This document shows positions 16,597-25,844 of a DNA stretch of 64,000 nt, in pieces. The first letter of the stretch is position 1. Every line of letters starts with the position of its first letter. The notes beneath the pieces were generated by a model that was not told where the DNA came from, ran no database searches, and saw only the letters and a program-made list of their open reading frames with translations. A program made the position numbers and the translations under genes. Origin of the DNA: RI-153 sp963721725 (lineage in GTDB: Bacteria > Chloroflexota > Anaerolineae > Caldilineales > Caldilineaceae); contig CAVRLX010000003.1 in NCBI GenBank assembly GCA_963721725.1, positions 62,001 through 126,000 on the forward strand, written 5' to 3'.

Positions 16597-18449
16597 TCAA
16601 TTTTTTGCCCCTATCCAGGGTAGGTAGAGCGGCGGGATGGCAGCTTCGGCCTGAAGTTGCGCCCAGGCATCGCGTACATCCCAGCCAGCAAAACGGGTCG
16701 GGTTGGCACGGTTCCAGGCATTGCGTAGCTCGGTCTCCAGGGTGGGGCTGCCGCGCTCGGCAATGCGCTGCACAATCCGTTCGGCCAGATCAATCTGGGC
16801 GGCGGTAAGGTGGGCAGCGGGCGCATTGGCGGAGAGGAGCGACTGCAAGGCGGCATCAAAGCTGCGATATCCCAGACGGGCGTCGGCCTGGAGTTGGCGA
16901 TCGACGGCCATGAGCCAGGCGATCTGCCACTGGTGTTCATAATAGATCTGCACCCACTCCTGACCCGGCGCGTTCAACAGCGTGCTATCGCGCAGGGTTC
17001 GCAACTGTGTCAACGCCGCTGGTCCATCACTCTCACTCGAGAGAGCTTCCGTGGCCGCACACCCGGAACAGACGGCAATCTCCGGTTCGTCGGTCACGGT
17101 GGGCGTGGCGGTTTGCAGGGCTTTTGCAGCGTTCAAGCGCCCATATCCAAAATACCGATCGAAGCTCTGATCTCCCAGATCGTCGGCGGATTGGTGCAGA
17201 ATGGCGCGCACCTGCGCCGGGGTCAGATCGGGGCGCTGTGCAAGCAGCAGCCCAACCACACCCGCCACATGTGGGGTTGCCATCGACGTGCCGCTGAACG
17301 TTTCGTAGTGACTGTTGGGCACGGTGCTGAAGATGGTGACGCCCGGTGCGGTCATGTCCAGTTCGGGGCCAAAGTTGGAGAAATAGGCTTTGCGATCTTT
17401 GTAATCGGTGGCCCCTACAGCGATGACTGGGCCATCTTTGGCCGGGTATGAAATACTGCTGCCATCGTTGCCCGACGCCGCCACAATCACGACATTTTTC
17501 TCAAAATAGGCATAGTTGATGGCATCGGCAATGGTCTGGGCACAGCCCCCGCCCAGGCTCATGTTGATCACACACGCGCCTTTGTCCGCGGCATAGCGAA
17601 TGGCCGAAGCAATGTCCTCAGCCGTGCCCGCTCCATCTTCATCCAGCGCCTTGAGGGCCATAATTGAGGCGTGCCACATGACGCCGCTGACGCCCACGCC
17701 GTTGTTGGTCTCGGCGGCGATGGTCCCCGCCACGTGGGTGCCATGCCCATGATCGTCCATACCGTCGTTGTCGCTGTTGACAAAATCTCGATCAAGGTCG
17801 GTGCGCACGCGGCCATCATCCAAATCTTCGTGGAGATAGTCCACGCCGGTGTCGATGACGGCAATGATAATCTCCTTTGTGCCGGTAATCATCTCCCAAG
17901 CTTCGGGGAGATCGCTGTCGGCATCATTTTTGCCGCCGCCGCGCCCGTGTTGTGTAAGCCCCATTGATAGGCGAAGAAGGGATCATTGGCAACGACAGTA
18001 GCCTGCCGCGCCGATGGGTTCGTCGGGCGTGGGGCCGGATCACGGAAGCCCTGAATGTGGAAAATGTAGTTAGGTTCCACATATTGGACGGCGCTGTGTC
18101 GCCCCAAACTGACCACAGCATCCAAAATTTGGGCGTCACCGGACAGAGTGACTTTGTAGATATGTTCTAGCCCAGCCTGTGAAGCGGCTACCTCGGCGAA
18201 GAGCGGCGATACGGTCTGTGCGCCCACTTGGGCGAGCAGTCCATCCAACGAGGCGATGCCCGTACGCACCTCGCCTTGAGTAGCGGTAGGCGTCACCGTC
18301 GGCGAAAATTTTACAAGCAGTTCACCGGGCACATAGTCAACCGTGGGCAGGGCGACAGATCGGGCCTGGGCCGGTTGTGAAGAGAGCGGCATGAGCATTG
18401 CGATGATCACGAGCCAGCACACAGCCAGCATTATCGGATTTTGTTTCAT
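16597..18449 (-). CDS. Secreted S8 subtilisin-like protease, one-base frameshift
   Basis: A signal peptide (first about 27 residues, ending AQA) is followed by a fervidolysin-type propeptide (YVPGELLVKF) and then NDPFFAYQWGLHNTG. The frame is lost in a GC-rich run at about 17950; one extra G restores GGGKNDADSDLPEAWE. The catalytic domain shows Asp in IAVIDTGVD, His in HGHGTHVAGTIA and Ser in SGTSMATPHVAG, with an oxyanion Asn in ASGNDGS. About 150 helical C-terminal residues of unknown role follow. The native length is near 617. It lies 28 bases behind the propeller protein gene, which suggests an operon of exported proteins. Confidence 0.9.
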
Positions 18450-18477
18450 GGGTTGCTTCCTTTGAATAAAAGTTCGA

Positions 18478-20790
18478 TCAGGGCGTTGGTGTCTGGACAG
18501 GGATGGCTGTCGCCCAAAAAATAGGCTCGCCCTCAATCGGTTGCGCGGGCACTTCTCCATCGGGGAATTCCACCGGGGTGGAATAGGGAAAGGCATCCTC
18601 GAAAATAAGGGGCAAGCGCAGCCGATGGAAAGTGACCTCGCTATACAAATTTAGCCCGCCGCCAAAGGATCCCACCCACATCTGCCCCCAGTTGTCCTGG
18701 GCGAGGCTACGCACGTTGCCCGATAGTAATGTGTCGCCGCGGATCGTGAGCCAGGTATCGTCGGCTTTGTTCGCCAGCGTGCCTGCGTAATCCAGCACGC
18801 CAACGCCGCCGCCATCCGTGCCCATCCAGATGCGGCCATCCAAAGTCTGGATAATGGTAGTCACCGAATCATAGGGCAGGCCGTCACGATGATCGAAACG
18901 CTGCCATTGGCCGCCGGGCAGGCGTACGCTGACACCGCCAATGGTGTGGGCCAGCCAGACTGCCCCATCGGCAGCCAGCACCATATCTTGCACGCCTTTG
19001 TAGGGCTGAGCGCTGTTGGCGGTGGTATAGATCTGCCAACGATCATCGGTATATTCAAATGGGGTGCGGTTATCGTCTATAAAAGCCAGCCCCGCCGATG
19101 TCCCCACCCATACGCCGCCATCTGTTATCTGCACCGCTGTGGCATAGCCGGGCAGCGGGCTGTTCTTTGGGCTGAAGGCAATGCTGAAATCGTCGCCGCG
19201 CCAACTCAACGAAGGACCGGGATCGATAATCTGAAGGCCCCCGCCAAAATAGTCGCCCGTGGCGATCCATCCGCGGTTCTGGTTGTCAAGGGCAATGGCG
19301 TTGACATGATCGCTCAACAGGCCATAAGAGCTATCGTAGACGGTGAACTCATTCCCCTCGAACGCCCCAGTGCTGTAATTCCAGATGTAGAGACCGCTGG
19401 TGGTGGCGATCCAGAGGCGGCCCAGGCGATCCTGGGCCAAATCTTGGATATTGCCTGAAAGGATAAAATCCCATAGGTCGTCTGTTTTGTCGTCGGGTGT
19501 GGCTTGATGGTGAAACAGCGATAGCCCGGCACTGCTCCCCACCCAGAGAGAATTGACGCCGAAGGGTAAGGTGACATTCACCGTGCTGCTGGGCAACCCT
19601 TCTTGGGGCACATAAGTCGTCCATTGATCATCATAGCTAATATAGGGCGATTCGCCGTAGTCGAGATGCGAAAGGCCCTCGTTGGTGCCGATCCAAACGG
19701 CGGATGGACCGGATTGCACCAGCGCGCGAATCGAACCGCTGACTAATTCACTATACGAGGTAAACGATGTCCATTTGTCATCATCCAGGGTAAAGGGCGT
19801 ACCCGCAAAATTCAGCACGCTGACACCGGCTCCCCATTCACCGTCTACCGTCATCCGATTGGTGCCAATCCAGATGCGCCCGACCGCATCCACGCTCAAC
19901 GCCGAGATCCGATCATCAATCAGACCGGTGTTGTAATAGCGGAAGATGGCCTGTTGATCATCGTCGCGGTTGTGCGGCGTTCCGTTCCAATCCAGCGCCA
20001 TCAGCCCCAGCGTGCTGCCCATCCACAACACGTTGCCCACAAAAAGCAGGCGGGTGGTGTCGTTGGCGGGCAAGCCGTGGGTGGTGTAATAGACGGTCCA
20101 AGTGTTGGCGCTGACTACGTTCAACCCGGCTTGGGTGGTGATCCAAACCGCGCCGTCTGGGCCAATCGCAATATCGCGCACCACGTTGTGGGAAAGCCGA
20201 CTGTTGGCAGTGGTGTAGGTGGTCCATTGATCATCGCTTTTTTGGGCCAGCGTGCCGCCTGTGTCCAGCACACTAATGCCCTTGCCGAATTCCACGCCGT
20301 CAATATCCACGAAATTTGTGCCAAACCAGATCTTGCCATCCGGGGCAAAGGTGACCACGGAGACGTCGTTGCCAGCCAGTCCATCCTGGCGGGAAAACGA
20401 GGTCCATTGATAGCTCTCTTTGTGCAGCGGATCGCTGCCTATTTGTAGCACAGAGACGCCGTTGTCTGTGGCAAACCAGATCTGGCGCGGATCGGCAGGA
20501 TTCACAGCCATGTCTGTGACAATGTTCCCGATCAGGCCGTCGCTATCGTTGACGGTCAACCACTCGCCAGCGGGAGAACGCACGCTGACCCCGGCCCCGG
20601 TTCCCACCCACAGGTAGCCATCGTCGGTCTGAAGCAAGGCTAAGATTGAATCCGAGCTTAGCCCCTCATAGGGCGAAAAACCCGTCCACTTGCCACGCGA
20701 CTGGGATTGCGCGGGCAACGAGGCCGTGAAAAAAGCCAGCATAGCGAGAGCGAGCAGGACCACAGATAGTCGTCCAAGCAAACGTTTCAT
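18478..20790 (-). CDS. Secreted two-component-regulator-type beta-propeller protein
   Basis: The protein has 770 residues with an N-terminal signal/anchor (MKRLLGRLSVVLLALAMLAF). About fourteen repeats of the type DGxxWVGTxxGVSVL follow, as in the ligand-binding sensor half of hybrid two-component systems of Bacteroides type (two-component regulator propeller). Unlike those, it has no Y_Y_Y domain, membrane segment or kinase after the propeller. It ends in a proline-rich tail (IPVQTPTP). It is therefore an isolated sensor or binding module at the cell surface. GAGG precedes ATG 20790. The subtilase gene follows directly, and joint export is plausible. Confidence 0.85.
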   Translation of the reverse strand: MKRLLGRLSVVLLALAMLAFFTASLPAQSQSRGKWTGFSPYEGLSSDSILALLQTDDGYLWVGTGAGVSVRSPAGEWLTVNDSDGLIGNIVTDMAVNPADPRQIWFATDNGVSVLQIGSDPLHKESYQWTSFSRQDGLAGNDVSVVTFAPDGKIWFGTNFVDIDGVEFGKGISVLDTGGTLAQKSDDQWTTYTTANSRLSHNVVRDIAIGPDGAVWITTQAGLNVVSANTWTVYYTTHGLPANDTTRLLFVGNVLWMGSTLGLMALDWNGTPHNRDDDQQAIFRYYNTGLIDDRISALSVDAVGRIWIGTNRMTVDGEWGAGVSVLNFAGTPFTLDDDKWTSFTSYSELVSGSIRALVQSGPSAVWIGTNEGLSHLDYGESPYISYDDQWTTYVPQEGLPSSTVNVTLPFGVNSLWVGSSAGLSLFHHQATPDDKTDDLWDFILSGNIQDLAQDRLGRLWIATTSGLYIWNYSTGAFEGNEFTVYDSSYGLLSDHVNAIALDNQNRGWIATGDYFGGGLQIIDPGPSLSWRGDDFSIAFSPKNSPLPGYATAVQITDGGVWVGTSAGLAFIDDNRTPFEYTDDRWQIYTTANSAQPYKGVQDMVLAADGAVWLAHTIGGVSVRLPGGQWQRFDHRDGLPYDSVTTIIQTLDGRIWMGTDGGGVGVLDYAGTLANKADDTWLTIRGDTLLSGNVRSLAQDNWGQMWVGSFGGGLNLYSEVTFHRLRLPLIFEDAFPYSTPVEFPDGEVPAQPIEGEPIFWATAIPVQTPTP

Positions 20791-21044
20791 AAACAACCTC
20801 GGTAAGTCTAAATGACCCTTTGCGCATGAGCCACAAAAGGGGAACCAATAGGGCAGAATCGTGGGGCTATGATACAATGCAGCCACTTGATAGACGAGTA
20901 ACCGACCGCATTGTGGGGATCGAAGAAGAGAGCGGAGTATCATGCGGTTTGTCGTTGGTTGCCAGAAGCACGCATCGACTGCGGTCATTATACCAGACCC
21001 ACGATTGCAGAATCAATTGTCAGGGAAAACTGTAAGGGAATGCC

Positions 21045-22034
21045 ATGCGCCTTGCTCTTCTTGCCGATATTCATGGAAACCTGCCTGCCTTGCACGCCGT
21101 GTTGGCACACCTTGAAGACCTCCATCCTGACTATATTTTACTCAACGGCGATCTGATCAACCCCTTCCCCTTTAGCAGCGACGTTGTCGAGTTGGTGCGC
21201 AATCAAGAGTGGGCTGTGGTGCGCGGCAATCACGAATTTTATTTGCTTGATCATGGCACAGATCGGGCCGTGCCCGGCTCGCACGATCCCGAACGCTGGG
21301 GCTGTCTGCACTGGCTGGTGGATCACATCGATCCCGCCCACTGGCGCTATTTGGCGACGCTGCCCGACGAGCGCACCTTCTATTTTCCCCGCACACAGCC
21401 CATGCGCATGGCCCACGGCGTCCCCGGTCGTAACCGGGTGGGCTTCTATCAAGAGATGCCCGCCGACAAGATTCTGCCAGAGATCCGCACCATCCCCGAA
21501 CGCACGCTGCTTTCGGCCCACACCCACGTTCAGGTTGATCGCCACGTCTCGTTGCGCGATGCCCAAGACCCGCGATCCGATCCCCATGACGAGAGCAGCC
21601 GCTACATTGACGGCATTCTGCCCGAACGCTGTGATCCGGGCACACACTGGCACGTGATCAACCCGGGCAGCGTGGGGCTTCCGCTCAACGGCGATCCACG
21701 CGCCCAATTTGCCATCTTGGAAAGCGTGCCCGAAGCCGTGGAAGCCGGCGGCTGGGCCGTCACCCACCATCGTGTCCCTTATGATCGCCGCCCCGTGCTG
21801 GATTCATTTCATGGCACGGGACTGTTAGAGGTAGGTGGCGTGATCGCCCAGTTGTTTTATTGGGAGCTAATCACCGCCGAGCCGGAGATCATCCACTACT
21901 ACCATTGGTGTCGGGCACAGGGCTGGGATGCCGACGGCGATATGCAGGCGGCGTTGCGCGCCTATGCCGCGGCCACGGGACGAGATCGGTTTGTGGCGGA
22001 CCGCAATCCACTCAGCGGAGTGCGGCAGCCATGA
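21045..22034 (+). CDS. Calcineurin-like metallophosphoesterase, paralogue 1
   Basis: The protein has 329 residues with the five metallophosphoesterase blocks: LADIHGN (D-x-H), LLNGDLIN (GD), VRGNHEF (GNH), LLSAHTHVQ (H-x-H) and a GSVGLP turn. These bind two metal ions that hydrolyse phosphomono- or diesters. It resembles YfcE/PrpE-like small phosphoesterases with an added C-terminal region. The start has AAGGG nearby. The stop overlaps the start of the next, homologous gene by four bases, so this is the first of four probably coupled genes. The 254 bases upstream (20791-21044) hold no gene I recognise. Confidence 0.88.
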   Translation: MRLALLADIHGNLPALHAVLAHLEDLHPDYILLNGDLINPFPFSSDVVELVRNQEWAVVRGNHEFYLLDHGTDRAVPGSHDPERWGCLHWLVDHIDPAHWRYLATLPDERTFYFPRTQPMRMAHGVPGRNRVGFYQEMPADKILPEIRTIPERTLLSAHTHVQVDRHVSLRDAQDPRSDPHDESSRYIDGILPERCDPGTHWHVINPGSVGLPLNGDPRAQFAILESVPEAVEAGGWAVTHHRVPYDRRPVLDSFHGTGLLEVGGVIAQLFYWELITAEPEIIHYYHWCRAQGWDADGDMQAALRAYAAATGRDRFVADRNPLSGVRQP

Positions 22035-22909
22035 CCCGCGCGCTACGGCTGGCCTTTTTGGGCGACATCCACGGCAATCTGCCCGCGCTGGAAGCTGCCC
22101 TGGCCGATCTGCACACCCAAGCGCCCGATGGCGTCTATCTCCTGGGCGATCTGGTCAACCGTTGCCCGTGGAACAACGAGGTGATGGCGCTCTTGCGTGA
22201 TCACAAATGGCCGTCGATCCAGGGCAACCACGATCTGATTGTGAGCAATCTGCACACCGCGGCCAACCGCGACCCGTTCACCGAGCGCAGCCGCTTCCCC
22301 ATCATCTATTGGACATGGGATCATCTGGAGCCGGACTATCTGCGCTATCTGCACGATCTGCCCGCCGATCTGCGTGTGGAGGTCGAGGGCGCGCCGCCGA
22401 TCCACCTCTTTCACGGCGTGCCGGGCAACCCCTTTGAGGGCATCTATCCTGAGACCGACGACGACACGATTGGCCGCACGTTTGCCCCTTTCACAGCGCC
22501 GGTGATCATCTGCGCCCATACCCACCGCCCCCTGGAGCGGGGCGTGGACGGCAAGGTGATCTACAACGGCGGCAGCATCGGCCTGCCCTATAACAGTGAT
22601 CCGCGCGCCCAATACATGTTGCTTGATCTCGTCCACAACGACGGACACTCTACATGGCAGCCACTTTTTCGCCAGGTCGACTATGATCGCAGCGACGTCC
22701 CCGCGGCGTTTGAGCGATCTGGCATGATGGACGAAGCCGGACCACTCAGCGAACTTTATATGCGCACCGTCCTCAATGGCGAACCCTGGGCCAGCGATTT
22801 CGGCTATTGGCTCAAGCACCAATCCCAAGACATCCGCAACGATCTGCACAGCGCCGTGGACATTTATCTACGCGAACACGGTCCACACAACTGGGCTTTC
22901 TTCCATTAA
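22031..22909 (+). CDS. Calcineurin-like metallophosphoesterase, paralogue 2
   Basis: The protein has 292 residues beginning MTRALRLAFLGDIHGNLPALEAAL. LLGDLVN, IQGNHDL, ICAHTHRPLE and NGGSIGLPYN complete the dimetal centre. It is clearly homologous to the preceding protein, including the C-terminal segment, so the pair arose by tandem duplication. The ATGA overlap at 22031-22034 indicates translational coupling. The two enzymes could act on related substrates or form a hetero-oligomer; the substrate is unknown. Confidence 0.88.
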   Translation: MTRALRLAFLGDIHGNLPALEAALADLHTQAPDGVYLLGDLVNRCPWNNEVMALLRDHKWPSIQGNHDLIVSNLHTAANRDPFTERSRFPIIYWTWDHLEPDYLRYLHDLPADLRVEVEGAPPIHLFHGVPGNPFEGIYPETDDDTIGRTFAPFTAPVIICAHTHRPLERGVDGKVIYNGGSIGLPYNSDPRAQYMLLDLVHNDGHSTWQPLFRQVDYDRSDVPAAFERSGMMDEAGPLSELYMRTVLNGEPWASDFGYWLKHQSQDIRNDLHSAVDIYLREHGPHNWAFFH

Positions 22910-22934
22910 CCCACCACACAATCGAGTCAATCCC

Positions 22935-24104
22935 ATGAATCACGACATCCAAAGCATCCGCGAACAATTTCCCGCCACCCAAATTCAGGCCTATCTCAAC
23001 ACGGGCACAGCCGGCCCGCTGAGCCGAGCCGCCGCCGAGGCCATTGAAGCCTGGAATCGCCGCCAGCTCAACGCCGGGCGCGCCAGTTTCAGCATCTACA
23101 TGGAAGAGTACATCCCCCTCCAAAACGAGCTGCGCCAGGAATTCGCCAGCCTTTTTGGGGCCGATGCCGACGAAGTCGCCCTCACCCACCACACCACCAA
23201 CGGCATGAACATTGCCACTTGGGGTCTGCGCTGGCAACCCGGCGACGAGATCGTGACCAACGCCGACGAGCATCCCGGCGGGCTGATCCCGGTCTATGCC
23301 GTTGCCAAACGCTTTGGGCTGACGGTGCGCGTGGTGCGTCTCTCGCTGGATGATGACGCCGCCAGCACCGTGGAAAAGTTCCGCGCCGCCATCAATAGCC
23401 GCACGCGCCTGATCTCGCTCTCCCACGTTTCCTGGAAGACGGGCGCGATTCTGCCCATAGCCGAGATTGCCGCCATCGGCCATGCTCACGGCGCGCTCAC
23501 AGCCGTGGACGGCGCGCAATCAGGCGGGGCGATCCCGCTGGATGTCCACACCCTGGGCGTCGATTTCTACGCTATTCCCGGCCAAAAGTGGCTGTGTGGC
23601 CCCGAAGGCACCGGCGCGCTCTATGTGCGCCGCCAGGTGCAGCCCGATCTACACCCAACCTTTGTGGGCTATCCCAGCCTGCGCGATGGCAACGCCTATG
23701 ACAATGAAGGCAGCTATCTCTCTGCCGAGGGGGCCAAACGCTATGAGATGGGCACAGTCTATTGGCCGGGGCTGGCTGGCATCCACGCCAGTTTGACCCT
23801 CTACCGCGACTTGGGCCACGATTGGATCGCCGCTCAGATCCAGAGCATGACCCGCACCTGCCGCGAAATGTTGGAGGAAGTGCCCGGCGTCACCGTAATC
23901 ACACCCGAAGTCCACGCCGGTCTCACCACGTTTACCATTGCAGGGGTGGCCGCCGACGATGCTGTCGCCAAACTCACCGAGCAAAAGATTGTGATTCGCT
24001 CGGTCCACAACCCCGACATGGTGCGCGTCTCCACCTCGTTCTATAACGACGAAAGCGATCTGTTGCGCCTGCGCGACGGGTTGGAAAGCGTGATCCAGGG
24101 ATGA
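22935..24104 (+). CDS. Class V PLP enzyme, cysteine-desulfurase/isopenicillin-epimerase-like
   Basis: The protein has 389 residues. It shows the class V layout with YLNTGTAGPLS at the start, THHTTNGMN for phosphate binding, SHVSWKTGAILP, VDGAQSGGAIPLD, and the PLP lysine in IPGQKWLCGPEGTG. It is close to SufS/CsdA-type desulfurases and the CefD-like epimerase branch. The Cys-containing catalytic loop of true desulfurases is not obvious, so another amino-acid lyase or epimerase activity is equally likely. It lies 25 bases after the phosphoesterase pair, and its stop overlaps the next gene's start. Confidence 0.85.
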   Translation: MNHDIQSIREQFPATQIQAYLNTGTAGPLSRAAAEAIEAWNRRQLNAGRASFSIYMEEYIPLQNELRQEFASLFGADADEVALTHHTTNGMNIATWGLRWQPGDEIVTNADEHPGGLIPVYAVAKRFGLTVRVVRLSLDDDAASTVEKFRAAINSRTRLISLSHVSWKTGAILPIAEIAAIGHAHGALTAVDGAQSGGAIPLDVHTLGVDFYAIPGQKWLCGPEGTGALYVRRQVQPDLHPTFVGYPSLRDGNAYDNEGSYLSAEGAKRYEMGTVYWPGLAGIHASLTLYRDLGHDWIAAQIQSMTRTCREMLEEVPGVTVITPEVHAGLTTFTIAGVAADDAVAKLTEQKIVIRSVHNPDMVRVSTSFYNDESDLLRLRDGLESVIQG

Positions 24105-24898
24105 TTCGCAAACTGGGTGAAGCGGACCGCACGGCGACGCTGGCGTTGCTCAACCGTTCACCGGCGCTGAATCTCTACATGCTGGGCAACATTGCCGCCA
24201 ACGGCTTTGACACCGATTATTGCGAGTTCTGGGGCGGTTTCGCCGCCGATGGCAGCCTGCGTGGGGTGATCAACCGCTACCTGCGCGGGTGGGTGCTCTA
24301 TGGCGAAACCGATGCCGAATGGGAAGCCCTGGCCGCCGTGCTGGATGACCATCCGCTGCCCGCCGAGCGCTTGCAGGATAACCCCGGCGGCGCAGATTCG
24401 CTGCTGCCCTATCTGCGCCGCTATGCTGTGCGCAAAGCGGATGAGCAGACATTGGTGACGCTGAGCGCGGCTGACTTTGTCTCCGCGCCCTCGCCCGATA
24501 ATATTTGCATACGGCGCGCCACGCTGGACGATCTGGGGGCATTGATTGCCTTTTACGCCGATGCCCAAGAGATGTCGCGCGTGCCTCAAGCCGTGGAACG
24601 TCCGCTGCGGGATCGGCGGATCTGGCTGGCGTGCCACGGCGACGAGATCCGCGCCGCAGCCTTGACCAATGCCGAAACCGCAAACGCCGCCATGATCGGC
24701 GGTGTCTACACGCAGAAAAAGTGGCGCGGACAAGGGTTGAGCAAAGCGGTGACCCGTGCGCTGTGTGCCGAATTGTTGGCCGAAGGCAAAATGCCTGTGC
24801 TCTATTGGCACAACCCGGCGGCGGGGGCGGTCTATCGCCGGCTAGGATTCCGCGAAATTGGCGTATGGCGGTCAGTCTGGTTGGAGGCTATAGCATAA
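24101..24898 (+). CDS. GNAT-family N-acetyltransferase
   Basis: The protein has 265 residues. The C-terminal half is a GNAT domain with the acetyl-CoA loop KKWRGQGLSKAVTRAL and YWHNPAAGAVYRRLGFREIG. The N-terminal half looks like a degenerate second GNAT-like domain, as in double-GNAT proteins. Its ATG overlaps the preceding stop (ATGA), so it is the fourth gene of the coupled operon with two phosphoesterases and a PLP enzyme. Acetylation of an amino compound made or released by those enzymes is a reasonable but untested idea. Confidence 0.85.
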   Translation: MIRKLGEADRTATLALLNRSPALNLYMLGNIAANGFDTDYCEFWGGFAADGSLRGVINRYLRGWVLYGETDAEWEALAAVLDDHPLPAERLQDNPGGADSLLPYLRRYAVRKADEQTLVTLSAADFVSAPSPDNICIRRATLDDLGALIAFYADAQEMSRVPQAVERPLRDRRIWLACHGDEIRAAALTNAETANAAMIGGVYTQKKWRGQGLSKAVTRALCAELLAEGKMPVLYWHNPAAGAVYRRLGFREIGVWRSVWLEAIA

Positions 24899-24947
24899 GG
24901 CTTGGTGTGTAGTACACGGAGAGAAAAAGGTGGCAAAGCTTCGGGCA

Positions 24948-25592
24948 CTAGTGCAAGGCGCCGGTGACAAGCAGATTGGCGTCAGTTAGCCGATCGCGCA
25001 GGGAGGATTTAGCCCGGCTCAGGCGAGACTTCACGGTGCCCAGCGGAACGTTGAGCATCTCAGCCGCCTCGCCATAATCATAGCCGTGAACATCCACCAA
25101 GATCACCACATCCCGATGCCAGGGCGAAAGCTCTTGAATGGCGGCCAAAAGCATATCTCGCTGTTCCCGGCGCAACGCAGAGGCTTCGGGATCGATGGTC
25201 TGGGCATGGTCAGCAAATTCCACGTGCGACCCGTCCATCAGTTCGTCCAGACTCACCGACGGGCGGCGCTTCTGGCGGCGCAGGTGATCGTAGCAGGTAT
25301 TAGTGACGATACGCAGCAGCCATGCGCGAAAGTTGCCATCCTCAAAGCGCTCAATGGCTCCATGCACCTTGATCCAGGCATCCTGCACGGCATCGGCGGC
25401 GGCCTCTTCGGTGCGCAGGATGGTATAGGCCACACGTTCGGCTGTGCTGCAATAGATCTCCATCAAGCGGCCAAAGGCGCGTTCATCGCCAGCCCGGGCG
25501 GCATGAATCGTGGGTGTCAACTCCAGGGCGACAGTAGCCCCCTGTGCATACAACACTGGGCCGGATGGGTAGACAAAATCCGGGATACTCAT
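24948..25592 (-). CDS. ECF-type RNA polymerase sigma factor
   Basis: The protein has 214 residues. Region 2 (about 45-110) has AADAVQDAWIKVH and FRAWLLRIVTNTCYDHLRRQKRR. Region 4 (about 150-205) has SPWHRDVVILVDVHGYDYGEAAEMLNVPLGTVKSRLSRAKSSLR. No anti-sigma gene is adjacent, which is unusual; the LysM gene upstream is not an anti-sigma. ATG 25592 has AAAGGAG seven bases ahead and is preferred to an upstream in-frame start. Target genes cannot be predicted from this window. Confidence 0.93.
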   Translation of the reverse strand: MSIPDFVYPSGPVLYAQGATVALELTPTIHAARAGDERAFGRLMEIYCSTAERVAYTILRTEEAAADAVQDAWIKVHGAIERFEDGNFRAWLLRIVTNTCYDHLRRQKRRPSVSLDELMDGSHVEFADHAQTIDPEASALRREQRDMLLAAIQELSPWHRDVVILVDVHGYDYGEAAEMLNVPLGTVKSRLSRAKSSLRDRLTDANLLVTGALH

Positions 25593-25779
25593 GGGCGACT
25601 CCTTTCTGCCTCTATCAAAATAACTGGGTATGCCAAAAAGCGGCATCCCATGTGCATCAGGATAGCGATTTTTCCTCCTTGGTACCAGAGCATTCGGCAA
25701 CGTAACCTGGACTGTTTACCTACGATTGGTGGCGATTGCCCCACGTTGCCAGCTCTGTGTAGGCGATCTTCCCAATCAA

Positions 25780-25811
25780 AAACGCACCCGATGCAGGAAT
25801 CGGGTGCGTTT
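25780..25811 (-). terminator. Intrinsic terminator of the LysM gene
   Basis: The arms 25780-25792 and 25799-25811 (AAACGCACCCGAT) pair perfectly. On the minus strand the hairpin is followed by a T-run. It lies 34 bases after the LysM stop and separates that gene from the ECF sigma gene. Confidence 0.9.
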
Positions 25812-25844
25812 AGCCCAAGAGCACGGGAGGACAAACATAGCCGT

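Noticed and set aside
16597..20790. A two-component regulator with missing kinase by deletion
   Set aside because: No kinase or Y_Y_Y remnant is visible after the propeller and the stop is followed directly by the protease gene.
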